Program-made: the position numbers and the translations under genes
The notes under the pieces: generated by a model
Told to the model about the DNA's origin: nothing
The model's input: the letters and a program-made list of their open reading frames with translations, nothing else
Databases searched by the model: none
In this document: piece by piece, positions 11,312-21,600 of the stretch
Layout of the letters: each line of letters begins with the position of its first letter
Numbering within the stretch: the stretch's first letter is position 1
Assembly (NCBI RefSeq): GCF_000208865.1
Contig: NC_018392.1
Coordinates: 1,240,001-1,304,000 of the forward strand
Length of the DNA stretch: 64,000 nucleotides
Source of the DNA: Neospora caninum Liverpool
Lineage: Eukaryota > Apicomplexa > Conoidasida > Eucoccidiorida > Sarcocystidae
Direction: 5' to 3'

Positions 11312-13051
11312 ATGGCGTCCCCAGAGTCGAACGCGGTCAACGTCGCGGCTGCGGCGCAAAAGCCCGCGTGCCCGCCTTCCCGGCGCTTCCACGTCTGTGC
11401 GGTCGGCGAGGAGGCGAACTGCGACTGCCTCGCGCGCCTCAGCGGCCTCGCTCGTGTCCAGTTCTGGCTGTCGAAACTCCTGCCTCGAGACGACCTCCCG
11501 GGCGCGAACCAAAAAACCCCATTCAGCTTGAACCGCTACCTGCTCCTTCTCCTCTACTCGATCGTGGTCTTCACCACCGGTGCCGTCTTCTACGGCTGGA
11601 CCGCGCTCTCTGCGATGATCTTCAAGAACGATGGCTTCGCGTACCTGTGCGCCAAGAACTCGGAGGGCGTCTACGAGCCGGACTTGCGTGAGAGCGGGAA
11701 ACTGTACATCTGCGACGAGCAAGACGCCACCGTGCAGAAACTGTACACCATGACCTTCGCAGTCGCGTGTCTGATGAGCGCCGGCGCGGGAACTCTCCTC
11801 GACTGGCTCGGTCCGCTCTTCACGGAGCTCTTGGGGCAAGTCTTCAACCTGATTGGTTGGCTGCTTCTCGCCTTCTCGACTGCAGACTACCCTTTGTACT
11901 ACCCAGCGCTCGTCTTCATCGGCCTCGGCGCGGACTCCTCGATGCTTCCCACGCTCTGCATTCGCCGGCTGTTCCCGGGATCTACGGGCCTCATCATCAC
12001 GATCCTTGGCTCCGCCGCCTCCGCGAGCTTCGGCATCCCGCTGATCCTCAGCGAGATCGTCGAGAACCACGGCTTCAGCGTCCGCACAGTCAGCATCGGG
12101 TACTGCATCCTGGGACCGGTCCTCGGGATTGTGGTCGCCGTCCTGTTCATGCCGCGACGCGGTTTTGCGCTCGACGACGAAGGCACGATCTTCCGGGAGG
12201 AAGACGAGGCGGCGACCGAGGCGCCGCGCGCCCTGGAGAACGGCCAGGCCGATGCGCAGAGCTCCCGGGACGTGGGTCACTCTCTGCGCGCGGTGACCAA
12301 ATCCTCCTTCTGGTCTCAGCTCTTCTCCGTGCGCTACTTTTTGATCGTTCTGTACTTTGTAGTCGTCAGCTGGGCGACGTCGTACTACCAGCAGGCTGCG
12401 CGCCGCATGTTCTCCGACTCTGTCGTCTCCGTCATGGAGATTCTGTTGCCGCTCTCCTTCGTTCCGTGCATCATTCTCGGGAAGATTGCAGACGTGGTGG
12501 GCATCATCCGCGTCCTCGTCGTGATGAACACGTCGGGTCTGCTCACCTACGTCTTCTCCTTCTTCAAGAACGACGCGACTGGCTACCTCTCCGCGATCTG
12601 CTTCATGATCTACATGTCGCTGCTGACCAGCCAGGTGTACGTCTACGTCGAAGGCACCTTCTCGCCGAACCACTTTGGAAAGTTGATTGGTTTGTCGAAC
12701 CTCACGGGAGGACTGCTGTCCCTCGTCTCGAACCCGCTGTACGAGAACATCACGGTGAACCGCGACAACGGCGACCCGCTCTGCATCCAAATCGCCATGA
12801 CCGTCCTCCTCTGCGTGCAGTATCTCTGGATCTTCATCCTCGGCTTCCTGAAGGTCCGAGACGCGCGCATCCTCCACCTGGAACTGAGCGACAAGAACCC
12901 GGCTGGAGGGGCCGCTGCGCTGAGTCCGGAAAAGGCCGCGAGTCTCCCTGCGACTGAGCAAGGCGACGACTCTCGGCCCCAGAAGGCGCTCTCGGGGGCG
13001 CGGGAAACCGAGCTCACGAGCGTGAATGTGACCACGCCCGGAAGTTCCTGA
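11312..13051 (+). CDS. major facilitator transporter, apicomplexan amino-acid transporter (ApiAT) type
   Basis: An intronless 579-residue polytopic membrane protein. Hydrophobic segments are visible from about residue 75, giving roughly 12 helices with a long hydrophilic loop between the sixth and seventh (about 280-335). A long first external loop (about 101-143) carries two Cys. MFS loop signatures appear twice: GTLLDWLGPLFTELLGQ at about 160-176 and LGKIADVVGIIRVLVV at about 389-404. This layout matches the ApiAT/NPT1 family, distant relatives of LAT3/LAT4, which import amino acids across the plasma membrane in Toxoplasma and Plasmodium. The substrate cannot be read from the sequence. The start has a good context (GCCATGG). 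The antisense strand is also open for over 600 codons because of codon bias, but only this frame has transmembrane character. Confidence 0.85.
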   Translation: MASPESNAVNVAAAAQKPACPPSRRFHVCAVGEEANCDCLARLSGLARVQFWLSKLLPRDDLPGANQKTPFSLNRYLLLLLYSIVVFTTGAVFYGWTALSAMIFKNDGFAYLCAKNSEGVYEPDLRESGKLYICDEQDATVQKLYTMTFAVACLMSAGAGTLLDWLGPLFTELLGQVFNLIGWLLLAFSTADYPLYYPALVFIGLGADSSMLPTLCIRRLFPGSTGLIITILGSAASASFGIPLILSEIVENHGFSVRTVSIGYCILGPVLGIVVAVLFMPRRGFALDDEGTIFREEDEAATEAPRALENGQADAQSSRDVGHSLRAVTKSSFWSQLFSVRYFLIVLYFVVVSWATSYYQQAARRMFSDSVVSVMEILLPLSFVPCIILGKIADVVGIIRVLVVMNTSGLLTYVFSFFKNDATGYLSAICFMIYMSLLTSQVYVYVEGTFSPNHFGKLIGLSNLTGGLLSLVSNPLYENITVNRDNGDPLCIQIAMTVLLCVQYLWIFILGFLKVRDARILHLELSDKNPAGGAAALSPEKAASLPATEQGDDSRPQKALSGARETELTSVNVTTPGSS

Positions 13052-14841
13052 AAGAGGACAGCGCAACCTTCACACACACAACTGTACAGCTACCCGATTG
13101 GGACACATGTGGAAAGTTAACGCAGTAGGCTGAACGAGGAGACGCGTGTGGGAAGGTGTATAAGAAATCACGTTTGGAAACGAGAAAGCTCCCGTGCGGA
13201 GTGCGACGGGGGAAGCGCATCTGGGGAGCGGGGAGTGGACCTTCAGGGACACGGAGACTGGTGGCGACACACGTGGGGCGTGGGAAAGCGTAGGGAGAGG
13301 CCGGGCGTCCAGCGAGAGAGGCAGACTGGGGCGCGTCGCGCAGCCAGGCCACTTGGCCGTTTCAAGAGGCGCATACGTGCTCAGGGCCCCAAACGGACGC
13401 GTTCTGCGCATTCGCACAAATCGATCTTCGTCTCACAGTCGGAAGTATTTTTGGACGTTTGGACCCACGGCTCGGGATCGCGCAGGCACAGCCGCGTTCA
13501 TCGGAGGGTGACAGTCCGCTCCGGGAGAGGCTTCGTGTGGGAGTGGGGTGTCTTGTCTCGGCGTGGCTATTTTTTTTTAGCGAGTCGATGCACAGGTGTG
13601 AAACAGTGCGATCTGCTTGGGGATGTGAGATACAGGTGTCTGCGGGAAAGCCGCATGCAGTCCCCTCGGAGAGAGTGTCTGACCCGAGAGCGTTGAAGCG
13701 CCCCATCGGGGCGTTGTTTCGTAACCCCCAGACAGCTCACCCCCTCAATTGTTTTGGCCTTCTGAAGCGCCCGGCGGCCTTTCCCCTCCCACGCGCCGTT
13801 TTTCGCAGCTGCAAGCAGATTCCCCACGTTCGGGTCTCTGCGTCTCTTACTTCCTTTCCCCCCCCCTACGCGTGTCCCTTCTGGGGCGACCAAGCGCGTC
13901 TCCACAGAGTACCAGACAAGGCACGCAATCTGTAGATATATTCATATGATAACGGGACACGAGACCGACTCTGCGCGCGAGGCTGAATGAATACGGCCTG
14001 GTGTAGCCGGCTCGACACTAACCAGCTCAGGCTTTCCAGGAATCTATGTAACAGACGAGTCTCAAGAAGGCTGCGGTCAAACCACATCCTACACAGTCCC
14101 AGCACAGAAGCGGGTACAGAGCAGTCCAAGGGGGACTCTGCCCGCGGAGAAACCGTGAGGCTGCAGATTGAGGGATTTTCACGAGTCTCCTCGGACACAG
14201 GAAACGTTTTTCTGACAGCCAGTCGTCACAAAGCTAGTGACACGCTATAGCTCGGCTACTCGCTTCTCTCTCAGTCGCCACCTTTCTCTCCAGCTCTGTT
14301 TCTCGTGTCGTCACCTTCCGCTCTCTCTCTCTCCGCTTGGTGTCGGAAATCAGCGACACGAGAAAACGCGAGAAACGCACGTGGCGCAGGAGCTTCGCGA
14401 AGGCCGTTCAGGAGACAGAGAGACACTTGGCCCTCTGCGTGGAAATGCGTCGCGAGAGGCAGGCAAAAGAAGCGCGACTCGCCTCGGCCCGCTCCGAACG
14501 CCCTTCGCAAACAGTTTGGCGGCGTGCGGCATGCTGTCTCTTTTTCACGAAGGAAAAGTGTGACTCGCGGAGACGGCTTCGTTTTTCCCGACCGAAAGAA
14601 GAGCCGTCGACGTGCGGCTTTGCCTCAAAACACTGTGTGTTCGCCTGATTTTCCAGTTGTCTCTCTTCGCCCCTTTCCTCCGTATCCAGGCTTCTCCCGC
14701 CTCTCTGTGACTTCTACTTTGACGCCGCAACACACCTAGAGATATTTGGACATGTGCATTTCCTGGACAGTTGTGTTTGGATGCGTGTGCATCCATAAAG
14801 CGTCCGTACACTTCGTGCGCATATATACATATATATATACA

Positions 14842-14882
<41 letters not shown>

Positions 14883-15180
14883 TGAGTGCCTGTCTCTCTC
14901 GCCACGTGCCTTGTTTCTCTCTCTCGGTGCTCGCTCAGGGTTTACACACCCATGTGTCTCTCGATTCGCAAATGCGGTCTTCCTGTCGCAAGAGACGCGC
15001 CCACGGGCGCCGTGTGGTCAAAAACCTTCACACCGGCGCACGCCCCGAATCCTCTGGGGCGACCCTCAACAAAAGGCAACCGCCCTCTCCCGTGCATTTC
15101 CGCCAGAAAGGATACTGTCCCGTCTCTTGTTTCTTCTCTTCGCCTTCGATGTGTCCGATTTCCTGCTCTCTTGTCTTTCC
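13052..15180. other. convergent spacer, transporter / hydrolase
   Basis: Spacer of 2.1 kb between two convergent genes, expected to hold both 3' untranslated regions. I see no gene in it. It includes a TA/TATACA microsatellite at about 14821-14880. Confidence 0.45.
14821..14880. repeat. TA-rich microsatellite
   Basis: TATACA-type repeat changing to a pure TA run from about 14848 to 14880. Confidence 0.93.
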
Positions 15181-17061
15181 TCACAGTTGCTGGAGGAACT
15201 CGTTGATGAACTCTGCCGTTTGGACCGGCTGCTCCGCATGCAGCCAGTGCCCCGCGTTCTGGACAGTCCTGTGTTTCGCCCTCGGGAAGTAGCGCAGAAT
15301 GGCTTCCCAGTCCCGCTTCAGATCCACATACTGCGAGTTTGCGCCTTTAACAAACAACACGGGCCCGTCAAACACAGCGCGCGTGTGCTTCTCACCACCT
15401 GCGTTTCCTTCACCTCCGCTGGCTTCGCCTTCGGTTGCTTCACGTTCGACGGTCTCGTTGTCAGGGGAGTCGACACTCCCGTCTGAGGCGCCTCGGCTGC
15501 CAAAGTCTTCGCTTGGCCACCTCAGCTGTTTGGTCTGGAGCATGCGCTTGATTGCTTGGAGATTCATTTCCCACGCGAGCGCGACTTTTTCGTCTTTCTT
15601 GAGAGTTTTGTCCGCAGTGCGCGACGGCCTCCCGGTCTCTCTCCAGGGACTGGATGCAGGCTTCTTCTCGCGCCTCTCCTTCACAGCAGTCATCAGCCAC
15701 TTGACCATTGCAGGCGGCAAGGGTGGATCCGTTGCTCCCAAGGTTCGCTCCAGCTGGAGCTTGTCGTCGAACGCACTCATCGGCAAGTCGCAAAGAATGC
15801 TCACCACCTGCTTCGAGGTGATCGGCTGCGCGTCGTGCCGGGACTGAGAGTAGTCCGCTGGAGCAATGTCCAGCACCACCAGACCTTTCACCCGCGTGCA
15901 CTCTGTCCCCGTTCCACACGCATGCCGAGGCGCCTGCAGAGCTGCATACATGGCGGCTAACCCCCCCAAACTATGGCCGATCAACACGACGTCTCCAGCG
16001 CTGCGAGGCACGGCGCCCGAGGAATCCAGCGAAGAAGAGAGAGGCGACAGAGACGAAGGCGGAGAGAAGAGATCGGGCTTCGAGTGGAGCATGTGGACGA
16101 GGTCGTGGCCGAGATCGGAGACGCGCATGCTGTCTCTCCACGGCGACTCGCCGTGGTTTCGCAAGTCGACAGCGACGATTTTTGGGGAATTTAAAAGAGC
16201 GGCGAAACTCCGCATGTTGCGCTTGCTGCCCAGAAGGCCGTGGACGACAAGGAGCGCAGGCGCGTCGCGGCGCACCGGTCTCGCGCGGCTCTCGAGGACT
16301 TGATACGCCAAAGCGGGTGCATCGGGGGAGAGGCCGCACACGCTTTCTCGCCCGTCTTCTTCAGAACCTTCTGCTCGGAGGGCGCCCCCAGGAGAGCTCG
16401 CGGACGTAGAAAGAGACCGCAAGGAGACAGACGAGAGGGAAGGAGACACGGATGAAGCCTGCATGCACGCGGGTGGAGAAGGTAGGGAAGAACGAGGAGA
16501 AGAAAGACGCAGAGAAGAAGGAGAACAAGAGAGAGAACAAGAGAGAGAAGGGAAAGCAGAGGAATCCTGTAGGGGAAGTGCGTAGCTCCTCAGCGTTGAG
16601 CGACGGTGGGGCGGTGTCCGGTCGGCGAATCGGCGCTCGCGGCGTGCCCGCGTCCCTGCGCATGTAACGGGCGCTCTGGAAAGGCGATAAGAGAGAGGTG
16701 CTCGAGAAGAGACGGGGAGAAGGAAAGCAGGAGCGAGAGTGCGAGGAAGGCAGCTGAGTGCAGAGACCGTCATCTTGCCGCAGTCACCAAGGCTCCCGCG
16801 CGAGAGGTTTTGGAGCCGGAAACGGGACTCCGAATGAGGAGACAAACGGGGCAAAGAGACCGGCTCTTCAGAGGTCTGAGGTGCGCGGCTGTGGAGACTG
16901 CGCCCTGAGAGGGAGTGTATAGACACTCCGGGCGCGCTCGGGAGACAAATGAAAAGCGGGGGTGAAGACAACAAGGAGGCGGCGCCGACGGAGATCAGCA
17001 GGAAGAAGGCGCGAGCAAACCAAGAGAAAATGGCCAACCGGGGGAACGATAACCTCTTCAT
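15181..17061 (-). CDS. alpha/beta hydrolase, ABHD11-like
   Basis: An intronless 626-residue serine hydrolase of the alpha/beta fold, closest in layout to ABHD11. Residues 1-250 are low-complexity Ser/Pro/Arg-rich with a hydrophobic segment at about 8-42 and read like an organelle-targeting extension. The catalytic domain follows: VVHGLLGSKRNMRSFA (oxyanion region, about 272-287), VDLRNHGESPW (298-308), nucleophile elbow GHSLGG (Ser364), VLDIAPADYS (396-405), and NAGHWLHAEQP with the catalytic His at 605. The motif LFVKGANSQYV parallels LFLLGGNSQFV of ABHD11. Two charged inserts (about 465-490 and 520-560) lengthen the domain. ABHD11 is mitochondrial in animals; a mitochondrial or apicoplast site here is inference. 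An in-frame Met97 is an alternative start. Confidence 0.85.
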   Translation of the reverse strand: MKRLSFPRLAIFSWFARAFFLLISVGAASLLSSPPLFICLPSAPGVSIHSLSGRSLHSRAPQTSEEPVSLPRLSPHSESRFRLQNLSRGSLGDCGKMTVSALSCLPRTLAPAFLLPVSSRAPLSYRLSRAPVTCAGTRARRERRFADRTPPHRRSTLRSYALPLQDSSAFPSLSCSLSCSPSSLRLSSPRSSLPSPPACMQASSVSPSLSSVSLRSLSTSASSPGGALRAEGSEEDGRESVCGLSPDAPALAYQVLESRARPVRRDAPALLVVHGLLGSKRNMRSFAALLNSPKIVAVDLRNHGESPWRDSMRVSDLGHDLVHMLHSKPDLFSPPSSLSPLSSSLDSSGAVPRSAGDVVLIGHSLGGLAAMYAALQAPRHACGTGTECTRVKGLVVLDIAPADYSQSRHDAQPITSKQVVSILCDLPMSAFDDKLQLERTLGATDPPLPPAMVKWLMTAVKERREKKPASSPWRETGRPSRTADKTLKKDEKVALAWEMNLQAIKRMLQTKQLRWPSEDFGSRGASDGSVDSPDNETVEREATEGEASGGEGNAGGEKHTRAVFDGPVLFVKGANSQYVDLKRDWEAILRYFPRAKHRTVQNAGHWLHAEQPVQTAEFINEFLQQL

Positions 17062-18643
17062 CGCAGAAATCGAAAAAGCATGCGAGGAATCTCAGAAAAC
17101 AAAGAGGGGAGCACAGGGAAGCAATTCTTTTATCAAAGCTCGCTATATATCGCAAGCAAGAAACGTACTCACATCTTGGCGTCCGAAGATGCAGCTGCGA
17201 CGCTGTCGCATCTTTATATATATGTTAACCACGAAGAATGCCCGCAGAAAGATGAGTGCATGAAACGGTTGGATTCTGTAGAGGGTGTACACGTTCAAAA
17301 TTCGCGGTGAGGTTCTCAAAACAACCCTTTCCTCACGGAGTCCTACGGCAGTCGCGTTTTTTTGCGCTTCTTCTCGGGGGTCGCCACGCACCTGGCACTG
17401 AGAGGTTCGCCGAGGCACGAAAGCCTCTTGGCGGCACGTCTGAAAAACCAACGACTTCAAATAGTCAAAAAAAAGGCGAGAAAGCCGCTTCGGATCCCTC
17501 GCACGATTCGGCGCGTCGCGCCCTCGAGTGTATCTGCACATGCACACTTTAGCCTCGCCAGAGACACGGCACGGTAACGCGGAAGAAGAAGGCGAAAGAT
17601 TTGCGGGGCAGGACTACAGCCCGTTGGAGCATATCTTCACGGTTTTTCTTTTCTCGCGAATTCCTCCCGAGAAAAGCCAGAAAACCGACCGAGCTCCACT
17701 CGCTCGTTCTTCACCACATGCAGATGTCTCTTCCGTCCAGCACTGTGCCGCAAAGTCGTCCTTCCGTTTTCTCTTGCCTCATTCTTTGCTTCTTTTGTTC
17801 CGCCGCTCGACCTCCTCATTCTCATGTAGGATTTTTCCAAGGAAACGAAGAACGAAGCAGGAGGCGAGGTGTATAGACACCCGCTTCTTGTCTAAGGAAG
17901 TCGACGCGGGAGAGCAGGCGACACAAAACACACTCCGCGCTTGCCTTTCTTTCTCCTTTTCGCCCCGGCACACATCTCTTCGATCCGTTCCTTTCTTCCT
18001 TCTTTCCTTGCACACCTTTCTTTCCTTTTCCTCGCGTTCCTCTCCCCGTTGCGCCTCTTCCTGTTCTCTTGTAAGCGACGCAGAACCCTCCACGCCGCGC
18101 ATCCGGAGGCACTCCGCTCGTGGCTTTCTCGCTTCGTGTCTTTTCAAGACAGGCGCAGACACACACTTTCCCCTCTCGTTTTTCTCGGCTCTTTGTCCTC
18201 TTTCTCTTCGTCCATCTGCTGGTATTCGCTCTGCGACTGCCTCTGTCGACGAGAGATTTCCCCTTCTTCGGATCTCTGCTTCTTGATTTCCTCTGTTTTC
18301 GTGTTCGTTCTTGCCCACCGGGTGTGAACACTCGGATTTTGTTGCGCGCGTCTCGCGCACGAAACACCGACGATTGCCGTTGCGCCTGCGCGTTTTACCC
18401 GCCGCTTCTTTCCACGAAGGAGAATCACTTTCCAGTCCTGGACTTTCGCTTGCTCCTCTCTAGCTTCTGCGCGTCGCGAAGAGATGCCTGTCTTCTCCCT
18501 CTTTCCTCGAGAAGCCGAGCGAGAAAGAGAGAGAGCGCAGTGCGCAGCAGAACGGAGCGCCTTGTCACGCCAGAGAGAGAAGAAAAAGCGCGAGGACGCT
18601 GGCACGACGTTCTCTCGCTTTTGCACTTTTCCCTTGAGGAAAC
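17062..18643. promoter_or_regulatory. divergent spacer, hydrolase / ribosomal oxygenase
   Basis: About 1.6 kb between divergent start codons. The part nearest the oxygenase ATG (from about 17940) is strikingly rich in CTT/TCT on the plus strand, as in coccidian 5' leaders. Open frames across it reflect this pyrimidine bias. No gene is supported. Confidence 0.45.
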
Positions 18644-21600
18644 ATGGCTAAGGTCAAACAAAGAGGAGGGGACAGTGGATCCCCCACATTCGGCAGCGGG
18701 ACAAAGCGAGAAGAAAACCGAGAAGACAGAGAAAAAGACCGAGGCGACGACGAAGGAGACAGAGAAGGAGACAGAGAAGGAGACAGAAGAGCAGGGAACG
18801 ATGAGAGAGGCGCAGTCTCGACGGTTGCGGGTTCTCTTTGTGAGGCTGCAGCGAAAGTTTTGGATGAGAAGTTGTTTACGCCCTCCTTCTTCCGTGAGAT
18901 TTGGGAGCGGTCGCCTCTTCTGCTTCGCCAGGAGGACCTCGGCGACACTCCGTTCTCAGGGCGGAGACTCGTTTCCGAGGTGAGAGAGGGGAGGCGCTGC
19001 GACCGTCTAGACCCTCTCCACGAGGAAAGAGAAGACGATGCGCCTCCACTCTCTCGGAGTTCTTATTTTTCGTGAGGGGATGTATGGCGACTGTATCTTT
19101 TCCGCTTCGTTTTTCGAGCCTCTGGAGTCCTTTCACCTCTTCCTTCTCTCGCTCCGCCGTCGCCTCTGTGGATCGTTTCGTGTGTCCCTTCCCTGTGGGG
19201 GAACCTCTTCAGGTCAGCAGGCTCGAACTTCGTTTTTCACGGACGTTTCTCATTTGTCTTGATTTCAGGAAGACATGATCTGCATGTGCTACCGCGGAGC
19301 GATCGCGGAGACGCTGAAGGTGTTTCAGGTACGGACACGTCTCTCCAAAAAGCATTTCCTGTCTTTCTGTATTTTGTCTCTCCCTGCTTCGTCGTCCACG
19401 TCGGTTCCTTGTTCATGATCTCTCTCGATTCAGTCTTTTCCGTTTCCCTCTTGTCTCGTTGTTCGTCTCCACCTTTTCGCGCCTGAGGTCTCGGCCTCGT
19501 TTTCATTTCACGGCAATTGCTTCCCCTTCTGAACTCGCGGCGCCGTCGTTTTCGCGTCTTTTTGTCGTTTCCTTTTCTCGCCTCTCTCGCTCGCGTTCTC
19601 CACGCGTCCCACTCACCTCGTCTTTTTCCTCTGGTTCTCCGCTCAGCCTCTGCTTTCTGTCTTGGCGTTCGTGACAAGAATGTCGAAACGTGCATCTCGC
19701 CTCGTTAATCATGCAAACCCCACATGAGGACTCTGCGTATCCATTCACATAAAGATACATTTATGGAGTGCATATGTACCTACATAAATGTAGGTTTTTC
19801 CCTGACAGACTCCTCCATTGTTAGATATGTACATGCGCCAGTTTTTTCTGGACTTCGCATCAGCATGCATTCATCTATTTAAATGTGTATGCAAATATAT
19901 ATCTTCATATCTGCCGATTTACGGTGTGTCTCGGATGGTATGTGACTGGGGCTGAGTTATGTTCGAAGTGGTGACAGTCGTGTGCACCGTTGATGACACT
20001 TTTTTTCGCGTTTACTCGCTTTTTCCCGTAGGAAGGAAAACTCTACAACCCCCCGCAAATCCCCTTTCCGGATGCAGAGCCTGCTGACACCAGTGCAACG
20101 TCGTCTTCTCCCTCTGCATCTTCTCCTCCCTCTTCTTCTCCTCGCTCTCCTTCTTGTCCTTCTTCTCCTTCTTCCTCGTCTGTGTCTGCTGAGTTGAGGA
20201 GCCGGGAGGGGAAGAAAGTGACGCCGAGTGCTTCGCTTTTGAGGGCCGTTTGCCGGTATCTCGACGGCTTTAGTCTCGTGGTCAACCAGGCGGACCGAAC
20301 GCTCGGCGTGCTGCAGAGCATCTGCCACCATCTCGCCAAAAAATACTTCACTCACGTCTTTGCTGTGTCGTACCTCACCCCTCCCAATACGCATGCAGTC
20401 AAAACGCACACAGACGACCAGGTACAAACCCGGACGGAGGAAAAGGCAAACAAGAGCCTGAATGGCCTCCCAGTCTGTCAACCTCTTCTCATCCACAGAC
20501 ACGTGCATATATATATATATATATATATATATGTTTAGGTATATATATTTATATGTGTGTATGTGTATCGATATATGTATGTTTAGTTCATCTTTTTCAA
20601 ACGCTCTGTCCATGCATATGTGGCGACATGTCCTGTCTGGGGCCCGAAGAGGGAGGCTTGCAAGGTGTCTTGGGACAGGAGGTTCAGTGGATTGGGCGAG
20701 AACACGTAGAAGAGAGGACTCGGCGACGGGAAGGGAGAAGAGGGTGTGTAGGGCTCACTTGCCTCTTCGGGTTTTCTTCGCTGCCTTTCCTCGATCCCTT
20801 CGACCTTTCGCAGGCTCCAAGACACGTTCGTCGCCTTCTTCTCTTCACGCTTTCGTGTCTCTTATTCCTCTCTTCAGTCTCTGCTTCCGGGCTCTTCTCA
20901 GGACGTGATTCTGATTCAGTTGTGGGGATCCAAGTCGTGGAAAATTTGGACGCCGCCTCAAGTTCTGCCCTTGACGGAAGAAATGCTCGGCAAGCAAGGG
21001 CCGTTCCCTGGTGTAAGGCCTCTCTCGCCGTAACGTAGATCCTCCTTCTCTCCTTTCCTCTCGTCTTCTCTTCCCTCAGCCCTCGCTGGATCTTCTTCGG
21101 ATCCTTTGCCGCCTCTTTGGCGCCGTCCGGCGTGTGCGTCTTCTTCCTTTGCTTCTTTTTTCTCTTCTTTTTCTTCTTCTTTTTCGTTTCAATCTCCGCC
21201 CCTGACTGGAGTCTTATTCGGTATAGTCTAGGCCATGTAGTGTCTCTGTTTATCCGATTTGAGTTGCGCAGTTCTGGAAGGCCCCCAAAGGCCTGCAGAG
21301 ACGAGGAACGAGGGACTCGGCACTTGTCCAGTTTTGCGAGAAACTCCCCACTGGTTTTAGATACACGACAGGAGAGGAGTCGGACAAACTTTCAAGCAAA
21401 ACGGTACTTGCCCGACATGGATTTTCCCACCTTTGGACCGTCATGTGATGCAGCCGCCCTTTACGTGTTCCTGCAGCGGGCCTTCGTGGAGGAATCAAAC
21501 GAGACATACTACCCTTTCTGGTTTCCTGCATGCACTTAATTTTTTTCTTCTCGGGCGCAGGATCCTGGCGAGCCGCTGCTGGATTTCGTTCTAAAGGAAG

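Noticed and set aside
11162..13066. 634-codon open frame antisense to the transporter
   Set aside because: It mirrors the transporter's biased codons, has no domain, is rich in Arg/Glu/Asp/His, and the sense frame has clear transmembrane segments.
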